From Flaveria trinervia (Eukaryota > Streptophyta > Magnoliopsida > Asterales > Asteraceae): a DNA stretch of 64,000 nucleotides. Below are positions 55,073-64,000 of the stretch, piece after piece. The DNA lies in the NCBI GenBank assembly GCA_025506515.1, contig CM046456.1, positions 14,642,061-14,706,060 on the forward strand, given 5' to 3'. The notes under the pieces were generated by a model. That model did not search any database and was not told where the DNA came from. It was given only the letters and a program-made list of their open reading frames with translations. Numbering within the stretch: position 1 is the stretch's first letter; every line of letters begins with the position of its first letter. Both the position numbers and the translations under genes were made by a program.

Positions 55073-56087
55073 TAAGCTTAGAACATGGTGAACATTGATT
55101 TGAAATTAAAGTCTGATGTTTAAGGCTCATATGTTAAGTTTTAGAATCTGCATAAGTGTTGAAAAGTCGATGCGGATGAGTAATGGGAAGAAATACGGAT
55201 GAACAGTTAACGCGGATGAGTATTAACTGCTAAGTAAGTAAATGCGGATGAACAGTTAATAAGGATGAGGTCAATGCGGATGAACATTGACTAAGTATGG
55301 AAATGCGGATGAAGTAAGTCAATGCAGATGAAGTAAGTCAATGCGGATGGGGTAAGTCAATGCAGACGAAAGTCAATGCGGATGAACATTGACTAAGTCT
55401 GAGAAATGCGAATGAATATTGACTAAGTAAGGGGAAATGTGGATGAGTAAGGCCAATGTGGATGGACAAATGCAGATGAAGTAAGACCAATGCGGATGAA
55501 CTATAGTAAATGCAGATGAACTATAAGAAATGCGGATGACCACTTAGACTTTTTCTGACTTTTTGAGAAAAAGACAAATGTAGGCTTTGACTTGAGATGT
55601 TCTTGGGGATTCATGCAAGTTGACTTTTGAGGTCATAGATGTTATGATGGGCATGTTTTGATGTGTGATTGATGCTTATGCATGATGATGATGTATGAAG
55701 TTGCATGATTATGCATGTTGTATATGTATGATGTTGCCCTGTATGATGATGATGTTTGTGTATGTTATGTTCCTTATTATGATGTATTTTTATCCTTCCT
55801 ATGGCTTTATGTGTCATGTTAATGAATGAAATGAAGTATTATGTAACGTAAAGTGAACGATAAAGAAAAGAGGAACATGAAGTAAGAATGCATGCATTAA
55901 TGAAAGATGAAAGTAAAGAAAGGCTTGCAAGCAAATTTATGGAGGTGCACACCCAATGAAGGTGTTAGCTCAACGGTGTGCGGGTTAGCTACTCCGAAGG
56001 ATGCACACCGGGGTCCAATCTTTGTGATTGACCATATGAATGGGATCCTTGCCGCTTGCCCTAGGTGCTAGAGTCGGCTTCATGCAC
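55073..56087 (+). mobile_element. Tekay-D 3' LTR, segment 2 of 3
   Basis: It resumes at TTAAGCTTAGAACATGG and contains the AATGCGGATGA array (55168-55540) and an unspecific ATG-rich stretch around 55680-55800. It ends at TGCAC (56083-56087), the left target duplication of the composite insertion. Confidence 0.88.
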
Positions 56088-56303
56088 TGTGACACCCTAC
56101 ACATATCCCATATCAGCCGTGGATAGGAGAGATTCCTGGTTCATAAGGAATGTCTGGCCTCTAACACCAACAACGCGTTTTGGGCATATTGGCTATGGAT
56201 GAGAGGAGAACTCCACAGTTAAGCGTGCTCAGGTGGGAGCAATCCATGGAAGGGTGACCTCCTTGGGAAGTTTTCACCCGGCCAACCAAAAGCAAATCCA
56301 CGA
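56088..56303 (+). mobile_element. Cassandra-type LTR piece with 5S rRNA-like domain
   Basis: It begins TGTGACACCCTACACATATCC, as Cassandra TRIM LTRs begin (TGTRACAYCCYACATC-type). Bases 56208-56272 resemble the internal control region of plant 5S rRNA: GAACTCCACAGTTAAGCGTG followed by GGGTGACCTCCTTGGGAAGT. Cassandra elements are known for carrying 5S-derived sequence in their LTRs. The usual Cassandra 3' end is not clear, as homology to the long arm starts at GTCACACCCC (56304). Confidence 0.7.
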
Positions 56304-58812
56304 GTCACACCCCAACCTTGACGACGAAAACATTGAGGTGTGAGGGTTAAGATCGTTCATAGTCACATAACGCTATTAATAATCCCAAATATATTATTCA
56401 TAAGTTCCAAATGTATTATTATAATTAAAAGTCTCAAACAAAGAAAACATCATGCATAAAAGTTAAATGTAACAAGCCCATCCATTTATTTATATCTAGG
56501 TCCAATCCTAGATGTGATAAGCTTCAAAGAGTAGTAATCAAGCATGAGTATTTCTTGAAACATGTTAAAAATAAAAATGTCAACAATAATGTTGGTAAGA
56601 TTTCCATAGTTTGCAATACATAGATATATAAAAGATGGCAATTCATGTTGTAAGTTAGAGAACAAAGTAAACTAGGGATGTAAGACAGAATGCACAATCA
56701 AACGTTGACAAAGTTTTACAAGTCTCAAACGTTTAGAAGTATATACGATTAGCTAAGTGTACTTGGATTAACCAAGCAGGCTTATCAGGCCCATAGATCT
56801 ATGACGTCGCCAGGCTAGGAATAGTTAATGATTGTACATATATTCAACATTACATGGTAGCTACAAAGTTCAACTAACCACAATATACAGGTGAAATGCC
56901 ATAAGTTTACAAGAATCAAACGTGTTTACAAGTGCAAAGTTTATAATGTAACATGTTTCACCCCAAAAGTGTAAAAATATAAAAAAGGGTATAGAAATAC
57001 TCACTTGATCAGTATGTATACATTTGAGAATTAAAATAGAATAATAAACGTCGTTCAACGTAGTCCTTCACAATGCACCTAAAATGCATATTTACAAGAT
57101 TTCTAAGTTTAATCATAATTTTAATGTTTAAATGAGAACTAAGGTTTCAATTGGTATTTGGGGTTTTGTCAAACACTTATATTTAACAAATGAGAATCAA
57201 TTATATTTTCTTGGAATAAATACTAAGAAATATATTTATATTTTATATAAAGATATGAAGGGAAAACATTTATAATAATTTATAAGATTTATATATTGAG
57301 TTTAAGTAAGGTTTTTATAACTAAATGAAATTAGAACGATTTAAATAATTTAAAGACAACGTTTGAAATATAAAAACTATTATTAAAATCTAATTTTTAA
57401 ATAAAAGTAAGTTAACTATAACATTAGCTTTAGAATTTTTAACAAATATATGAAGGAAATTTTTAATCAAATAATAACAGAAAAATTAATTAACTGATTT
57501 TAGAATAAACTAGGTTTATAAAATAATTTTCCATAATTATTAGAAATTTTTAATATTTATTTTGAAGGCCAAAAAGGCCTAAAAAATGTGTGAGGCTCCC
57601 CGGGTTCGACCCGAGGACCTCCTGCTTGACAGGGTGAATGGGTAACCAATGAACCAAGGCTCTCAGCCGTGGTTTGTAATGGTTCCAATTTCTTAAAAAC
57701 AACAAACACAGAACCCCACCCAATTCCCATGAACCCTAAGTTCCTTTAATCCCAAATTGAAGCATTAATCGATTCTATAGGCATTGTTAACCATGGGGCT
57801 TTTGTTCCCCATGATTAAACGAGTGTGTACATGTAAACAATTACCCGTTTGATTAACAATTGAAGATGTACCCTTTGATGAACGAGTCACAACTGAGAGG
57901 TGAGAGGACGATGGGTAAATGTTAATGATAACTCAATTAATCGCACAACAAGCTTCCACGATAGTCGATGATTGAAAGCCCTCTATAAATTTCAGGATTT
58001 GAGGTCCGAATAATGGTGTTCGGTATGTTGCAGGGAACGATGTAAGGTGACGATGGAATTTGATGATTGGGTTTGTTTCAGGTGCAATTGAGTGTTAGGT
58101 TTGATTAGCGATAGTTAGACGTTTGATCTGGTTGAATTAATTGAGTTGTTATTGATGTTTATGGCTCGAACGGCTAGTGGATTGAAGATGGTTCGGTTAT
58201 GCATTCGATTAGCTCTGTAACCGTTGTTTAAACGCGATTAATGTGTGCATTAAGTTCGAATCATACTCTCGAAACGATCTGGAACAGTTTTGTGATTGAA
58301 ACGGTTGATTTCAGTTGTTTGGGGACCGCCAGATTACGGGATGGGGGGTTTGTTTGGGTTTTATATAATTTACACAAGTGTCCCCTGTAGTTTGTTTTGT
58401 TATCATTTTATGCTAAAACTTGCATTTAAGTTTTTAAAAATGACAGGTTAACCCCCTAACTTAATTGTTTTAAGTTTTAGTTATTCTTACAACTTCTTTT
58501 GTTATTATTTTTAACATCATAAGTAAATGTTGTAATTACTTGTATAATTACAAGTATAGTCTTATTTTTAGGATTATTATTATTATTATTAATATTATTA
58601 TTATAATTATTAATATTATTATTATTAATATATTAGTAATATTATAATATTCAATTCAATAGATTAATTATTAACTTTTAAATAATAGAAATACTTAATG
58701 GAATCAAAGAATCAAGCATAAATAATCCCCAGGTTTCATATTAGGCAAACATGATCCTTAAAAGAATTTAACAAGTTAACTTTTAATTAACTCAAAAATA
58801 CACGGTGTTACA
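56304..58812 (-). mobile_element. Left arm: gypsy-type LTR in minus orientation
   Basis: On the minus strand it runs from TGTAACACCG (58812) to GGTTGGGGTGTGAC (56304). A purine tract and chromodomain precede it on that strand, as for a 3' LTR of a chromovirus. It is the reverse complement of the right arm; 56745-56850 and 60890-61010 are about 95% identical by eye. AT-rich, no ORF. Confidence 0.7.
57593..57668 (-). other. tRNA-like sequence in left arm
   Basis: The minus strand reads GGTTCATTGGTTA (A-box-like) and, further on, GGGTCGAACCCGG (T-arm/B-box). It pairs with the better-preserved copy at 59919-59990. The acceptor stem does not pair and there is no clear anticodon arm, so it is a tRNA-derived relic. 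Confidence 0.55.
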
Positions 58813-58856
58813 GTCTCCCTAATTTAAAAGAATTTCGTCCCGAAATTAAGAATAAA

Positions 58857-59012
58857 CTAAGCGAACAAATGCGGGTATTTTGCCTTCATGTGGTCCTCAC
58901 GCTCCCAAGTAAACTCAGCTCCACACTTATTCTCCCAATGAACCTTGACGATTGGAGTAGTTGTGATTCTCATTTTCTTCATAATGCGATCCATAATCTC
59001 AACAGGTTTCTT
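58857..59012 (-). pseudogene. Chromodomain fragment of a second gypsy lineage
   Basis: 52 codons on the minus strand, ending KYPHLFA and stop, with KPVEIMDRIMKKMRI, PIVKVHWENKCGAEF and TWEREDHMKAKYPHLF. This is the C-terminal chromodomain of a chromovirus pol, different from the Tekay copies elsewhere here. The nearby TTTCGGGACGAAATTC and the purine tract lead into the LTR at 58812. All upstream pol is missing; the right arm begins at 59013. Confidence 0.8.
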
Positions 59013-61432
59013 AACACTAATAATAACACTAATAATAAAACCATTAATACTAATGATAAAAATAGTAATAATAATAATAATAATTTGTAAAATTTATTAA
59101 ACTTAAAAAAAGAAGATCAAAAGAAGTCTAGGGGGCTTTATATCAATTTGAAAACTTAAAAATAAAGTCTAAAAATAAAATGACAAGAACTCAAAACTTT
59201 AGGGGCCATTTGTGTAATTAATGAAAGCCCAAACCAACCCCCCCTGACTTTCCGGTAGCCAGTCCGGCCACCTCCGGCCGGACTCCGGCAAGGCGTTTTA
59301 GCACGATTTAATGCAAAAATCAATCCCAATCGTTGCCAACTGATGCGTGAACACGAATCGAACTCTTTTAAACACGTTAATTGCATTTTAAAGACGGTTA
59401 TTTCGAGTAACCGATCACCTTAATCCCTAAACCATTCACCCATTAAAACGCAACAATAATCCAATTAATCGAATGTGAGTAATCATTCAACTATCCCTGA
59501 ACTAATCCCAAACCCAATTTTACCTGAGACAAACAATTACAACGAGTTCGAATACCCCCTTGAGCCGCGACCTACCTTCTACTTGAACACCATTCTCTGG
59601 ATTTCAATAGCTGAAATTGACAAAGGGCTTTTGTACAACAAGGTTCTTAGAAACTTCCTGTGCAACGAATTTGATTAACATCGTACGTTGGTCGCGGTTT
59701 GTTCTTCGAGTCGAATTATTAAAATCAAACAACTTTCGAGTAATTAAACTTCCATACATGCTTGTTTTCAAATGATGAATGAAAGCCCTAATATTAATTT
59801 GATTAAAATTATCGATTTGATCCTCAATTTTGCTGCGGATCGAACTAGGGTTCATAGGGAATTTGGGGATTTCTTTTGTTTATGTTTTTAAACTTTTGAA
59901 ACCCACTTATCTCGTGGATGAGGCCTTTGGTTCAACGGTTAAGGTGTGGGTGCTTTAAACATGAGGTCCCGGGTTCGAACCCGGGGACCCTTATTTATTT
60001 TTTTAAGGCTTTTAGCCTAAAAAACTTATTTTCGAAAATTCTTAAAAATATAAAAAAAATGTGTTTATAAACTCTAAACAGTTTTGTGGCCACCGAATAA
60101 ATTTCTGAAATTATTTAATTAATTATCTATTTATTTTAGTATATATTTATGTTTAAAAAATATAAATAATTAGCTAAATTTTAATAGAATAATTCTTTAC
60201 AAATAAAGGTTATTCTTGATTTAATCGTATGGAATTTAAATAATATATATTTAGATAGACTTAACATATTATTTAAACTTACCAAATTGTTTATTTAAAT
60301 GATATATTTAAATTATTTTTCCTATAAGAAAAGACTTTAAATATTGATGTAATTCACTAAATCATTATTTATTTAAATAATAAACATATATCATTGTCTA
60401 AAATGAGGTTTATTTCAAACGTTGCCTTTAAATTATTGTTTAAAACGTGCTTACTTTATTTAGCTATGAAACTTTATTTTTTTATATAAATCTTACAAAG
60501 TTTTTATACATGTTATTCTTATACAAAATATAATCAAATCATTTCTACGGAAATATAATTGGTTTTCGTTTGCTAAATAAAACCCCAAACACCAAATTGA
60601 ACTTTAATTCATGTTAAAACGTTCATCATATTATTAAACATAAACCTTGTAAATATATTTATATTCTTAGCTTCATTGTGAAGGCTTTGCATTGGAGTGT
60701 TATTTTATTTTTTCTTACTAACCGTCAAACTATATATATTTGATTAAGTGAGTATTTTTATACCCTTTTTTATATTTTCACACTTTGGGGTGAAACATGT
60801 TACTTTATAATCATTGCACTTGTAAACACGTTTGATTCTTGTAAACTTATGGCAATTTGCTTGTGTGTTGTGGTTAGTTGAACCTTGTAGTTACCATGTA
60901 ATGTCGATATATATACAATCATTAACTATTGCTAGCCTGGCGACGTCATAGATCTATGGGCCTGACAAGCCTGCTTGGTTGATCCAAGTACACTTAGCTA
61001 ATCGTATATACTTGTAAACGTTTGAGACTTGTAAAACTTTGTCAAGGTTTGATTGTGCATTCTGTCTTACATCCCTAGTTACTTTGTTCTCTAACTTACA
61101 ACATGAATTGCCATCTTTTATATACTTATGTATCGAAAACTATGGAAATCTCACCAACATTATGTTGACCTTTTATTTTTAACATGTTCCAGTAAATACT
61201 CAAGTTTGGTCGCCACTTTTGAAGCTTGTTCACACCTAGGAATGGACCTAGTTAAATAAATGAATGAGCTTGTTATATTTCTTATTATGATTTCTTTATT
61301 TGGACTTATGTTTGTAATATTACCTTTGAAACTTATGAATAATATATTTGGCTTAATAATGGCTTTATGTGGCAGTGAAGAATCTTAACTCTCACTCCTC
61401 GATGTTTCCGCCATCAAGGTTGGGGTGTGACA
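59013..61432 (+). mobile_element. Right arm: same LTR in plus orientation, start missing
   Basis: Reverse-complement match to the left arm from its AT-repeat zone onward: the CACAAATGGCCCC, tRNA-like and GACGTCATAGATCTATGGGC blocks appear in mirror order. It ends GGTTGGGGTGTGACA. The first ~170-200 bp of the LTR are missing at the centre. Apart from a (TAATAA)n-like run at 59017-59090 and the tRNA-like relic, it holds nothing recognisable. Confidence 0.7.
59919..59990 (+). other. tRNA-like sequence in right arm
   Basis: GGTTCAACGGTTAAGG (A-box-like, 59929 on) and CCCGGGTTCGAACCCGGGG (59968-59986), a complete T-arm with a B-box. The spacing resembles a tRNA, but the acceptor stem does not close and the anticodon arm is poor. 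Probably a tRNA-derived promoter relic inside the LTR. Confidence 0.6.
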
Positions 61433-61437
61433 TGCAC

Positions 61438-62135
61438 AATGTTCAAGGTTTATGAAAGACCTCAGGCTCAGTTACCCGCTTCGTGCATAATGTTCGGGGT
61501 ATAACATATGGCATTGATCCGGAATGAAAAAGAAAAGATAAATGGTGAATGTACTTGTCCTAGGTACTGGAGTCAGCTTCGTGCACAATGTTTGAGGTCT
61601 TTGAAAGACCTCAGGCCCAGTTACCCGCTTCATGCACAATGTTCGGGGTAATGTACACGTCACTGGAAGTAATGAATGAACGAATGAAAGTAAGAATGTA
61701 TGAAAGAATGAAAGTTAACGTATGAATGATGACGATAATAATGTTATTATCTGTGTATACGTATGATGTATGATCGCATGAAAGTAAAGAAAGATTTAAT
61801 GAAAGTAAAGTATTGTTTTATTATAAAATTAGAACTCACTCAGCAATGCTGACTTTGATGCATTTTCTGGTTGGCAGGTGAGCATTGTTGAGGATGGCAC
61901 GAAGCAACTACTTGGCATTTTGAATGACATTCTTTTGTTAATGTTTTTGCATTGTAATGCAAACGAATGATGTTTTGAAATGAACACTTGTATTAACTTG
62001 CAAAAGCATTTGTAAGGATATGAAAAGTTAGTTTTATGTTTCCGCTGCAATGTTTTATGAATGATTAAATGTAAAGTATATGTTTTATGTGCAATGATTT
62101 ACCAACTGTAAGCGTCCCGGGAACAGGGCCTTACG
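61438..62135 (+). mobile_element. Tekay-D 3' LTR, segment 3 of 3
   Basis: It resumes at AATGTTCAAGG and runs through GAACTCACTCAGCAATGCTG to GGGAACAGGGCCTTACG, with G in place of the final A. Internal-type sequence with a primer site follows. Confidence 0.87.
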
Positions 62136-62318
62136 AGTTGGTATCAGAGCCAAAGTTTAAGTGAAATGGGTAAATTTTCAAAATAAACCTTAACTTGAAC
62201 TGAGAATGGGACGGAAAGGGAAGGGATGCCAATCTGAGTAGCTGCGTGCCATTAGGTATTTTCGTAAAGTTAACCGGTATTACGTGCATATGGTATGTGG
62301 TTATGTGTTGCTCTTAGA
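62136..62318 (+). other. Tekay leader with primer site after the LTR
   Basis: TGGTATCAGAGCC (62139-62151) follows the LTR end, and the next ~165 bp match the leaders at 596-780 and, in reverse, around 15100-15230. So the LTR also served as the 5' LTR of another copy, giving LTR, internal, LTR, internal order. The leader is cut at about 62318 by a copia LTR. Confidence 0.8.
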
Positions 62319-62613
62319 GTTGTGACTTTATAGAGTTGCAGCGGAAAGGTATCCAACTTTATGTAAATTAAATCAGATAAAGCATGTATACTAAAATTCT
62401 TCAGAAGAAATCTATCTTCAAGTGTTGGCTTCGGAAGACTTTGTCTGTGAAGCTTCGGAAGACTTCATCTTTGGCTTCGGAAGATTTCACACTAAGAATA
62501 TTTCTATTGCTTGTGTGAAACTTCTGAAGCATTCTTTTTCAGTATCCATGTGCATGCATGCAGGAGAGACTTTGGTGTTTGGGTTGCATTAGCCTCTTCA
62601 TATAATCTCTACA
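62319..62613 (-). mobile_element. Family-2 copia 3' LTR, truncated
   Basis: On the minus strand it starts TGTAGAGATTATATGAAGAG (62613) and matches about 300 bp of the solo LTR at 4225-5020 (AGCGGAAAGG...CAACTTTATG; GAAGATTTCACACT). The purine tract CCTAGGAGGAGTT precedes it on the minus strand (62614-62626). The other ~500 bp are missing at the junction with the Tekay leader. Confidence 0.82.
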
Positions 62614-62639
62614 AACTCCTCCTAGGCTGATGCTACCAA

Positions 62640-64000
62640 AACACTTGAAGACTTCAAATATTGATAGTCCTCATCAAAATAATGACCATCCTTTCTTCAT
62701 GAGATGATAAGGATCCCTCAGACTATCAAAGTGTCATCTCATGTCAAAGAGATTATGCAGAGGCAGATTAAACATGTCTATTTGTCATGTGTAGACATCC
62801 TCAATGTGATGATCTCCAATGACATGCCACCTTTCTAGATTTATGGTGTATGTCCAGGACAGGATGGGTCTTCCTGATGCTAGAGGAGCTGCTTGATTTG
62901 GAGATGATGGAGCATCCTCTGGCTGCACATCCTTAGGATGTTCTGACTCATCCTGAGGTTCAGAGAAGGATGTTTCTTTCTTTTTCTTTCTCTTTGGCTT
63001 TGAAGCCATCCTTTTCTTTCTTTTGGAGGGGAGTGTAAGTTAATCAACTCTCCAATCTTGATCTTCTGCTTGATTACCCATATATGCTCATCCATAGTGG
63101 ATAGAGACATAGGGCCAAGTCTCCTTCTGGAGAATCCATACAGCTTCAAGAAGCTCATCATCCTCTACCTATATGCAGACTTCTTCATGCTCTTGGATGA
63201 TGGCTCTTGACTTTGCAGCTTCCTCCCTTAGCTTCTTTTTAGTGTTCTTTCTTTCCTTGTCTATCTCAAGTTCAACTTGTTTGAGATACTCAAACTCAAC
63301 ATAGTCATAGGATAAGGGAAGAAGTGCATCTACCCTAATAGAGGCCTGTGGCACTCAGGTAGTTGATCATTTTGATCCTGTCTTCTTCTCTGTCTACCTG
63401 AGGTTCTTGTTGAACCACATCCTCATGTGCAGGACTTTCTTGAACTGGGGAGAGAGTAGGCACATGCTTATACAACCTTTTCTTTCTTCTTTCCTCTTTG
63501 ATTTGTAGCAGTAGCTCTGCATCTTCTGCCTCCTTCTTCTCTTTTGACCTTTCCATGTCAACCAGTTTATTTAATTCCTCTAAGGGGAGAGAAATGACAT
63601 TGTCAATGTCGTAGTTTCTGGTTTGCAAGTAATTGATCCTGACTGCCCTCAACTTATCATCTTGAGTGTTTGGTTTGGGGGTAGTCCGGATAGCAGTTTC
63701 CATGAGTCTTGCAGACCTAGAAGATGAACTTTCTCCCCTCAGCTTCCTTTTCCTCTCTCTCTCTCCTCCTCAATCTCCTCAAATATCATCTTTCTTTTCC
63801 CTTTGTCACTCACAGACCTTTGTGACTCAGGGTGGAGAGAGCTTTGGCCTTCATTGCTTGATGTAGCTTCTAAGCTCTGGCTAGAGAGAGGTTGAGAAGC
63901 ACCTTCACCAGCAGTTGTCTCAAAAAGGGTATGTATCTCTACAGCAGTTGATAATGATGAGACATGGCTCTCAGGTTCTGCCACTGGGCCTTCAGTCAAG
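62640..64000 (-). pseudogene. 3' ORF of a minus-strand copia element, partial
   Basis: Read from the window end leftwards: an open Ser/Glu-rich stretch (SDKGKRKMIFEEIEEERERG), then DKLRAVRINYLQTRNYDIDN, SLPLEELNKLVDMERSKEKK and a Lys/Glu-rich coiled-coil-like stretch, then shifted frames (KLYGFSRRRLGPMSLSTMDE; LSWTYTINLERWHVIGDHHI). It lies just upstream of a purine tract and LTR, the place where SIRE-2 and SIRE-3 carry their third ORF, and has a similar charged composition, but I see no clear sequence match. The gene continues beyond the window. Confidence 0.5.

Larger units (their letters stand above)
56088..61432. mobile_element. Composite foldback insertion in Tekay-D LTR
   Basis: 5345 bp with ends TGTGACACCC and GGGGTGTGACA (TG...CA), flanked by perfect TGCAC duplications (56083-56087 and 61433-61437). 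Removing it restores the host LTR reading CTTCATGCACAATGTTC. Inside are a 5S-like Cassandra-type piece, two long arms in opposite orientation (about 56304-58812 and 59013-61432) and a chromodomain fragment between them. The duplication says it entered as one LTR-type insertion; the inverted arms say it was rearranged before or after. Confidence 0.75.

Noticed and set aside
55068..56080. A host gene between SIRE-3 and the foldback insertion
   Set aside because: The whole stretch aligns with the Tekay LTR at 7080-8100; there is no coding signal.
56208..56272. A functional 5S rRNA gene
   Set aside because: Only the internal control region resembles 5S; the ends and overall length do not, and it lies inside an LTR-type sequence.
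58869..59090. 73-codon plus-strand frame ending in Asn/Thr repeats
   Set aside because: It is the antisense of the chromodomain fragment running into a (TAA)n-like simple repeat.
59919..59990. A functional tRNA gene
   Set aside because: The T-arm is good, but the acceptor stem does not pair and no convincing anticodon arm is present.

Overview
This window is plant nuclear DNA made almost entirely of nested LTR retrotransposons. I see no host protein-coding gene, functional tRNA gene or prokaryotic feature. Every coding stretch belongs to a Ty3/gypsy chromovirus of the Tekay/Del type or to a Ty1/copia element that looks like the SIRE/Maximus lineage (UBN2-type gag, two zinc knuckles, a long third ORF after pol). 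That mix, with tRNA-iMet primer sites (TGGTATCAGAGC) throughout, indicates a eudicot with a large genome. From memory of similar sequences I would guess Asteraceae, but that is inference.

Layout. 1-5501: a decayed plus-strand Tekay copy (A), cut by a solo copia LTR (4225-5020, TSD GTGAG). 5502-6568: an unclassified AT-rich insert and a second fragment of that copia LTR. 6569-8414: a truncated plus-strand Tekay LTR, ending at a head-to-head junction. 8415-17462: a complete minus-strand Tekay copy (B) with two LTRs, PBS and gag-pol. 17463-18315: a second minus-strand 3' internal fragment sharing B's right-hand LTR. 18316-62135: a plus-strand Tekay copy (D) that begins inside gag at another inversion junction. 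Three copia elements split D: SIRE-1 (20362-27198) in reverse transcriptase, SIRE-2 (28545-40967) in integrase and SIRE-3 (42540-55067) in the 3' LTR. Each is flanked by a 5-bp target duplication, exact or with one mismatch. A fourth insertion (56088-61432) also lies in D's 3' LTR. 62136-62318: a further Tekay leader after that LTR. 62319-64000: the 3' end of a minus-strand copia element running off the window.

The fourth insertion is the most unusual part. It is 5.3 kb long, flanked by TGCAC and with TG...CA ends. It carries a Cassandra-type LTR piece with a 5S-rRNA-like domain at its left end, then two long arms in inverted orientation. Each arm contains a tRNA-like sequence, and a chromodomain fragment lies at the centre.

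All gag and pol frames carry stops or frameshifts, many of them C-to-T changes, so no copy looks autonomous as sequenced. The best preserved parts are the SIRE-1 integrase, the SIRE-3 gag C-terminus, and the SIRE-2 RT and RNase H. Repeat identities and boundaries were judged by eye; no alignment or database search was run.
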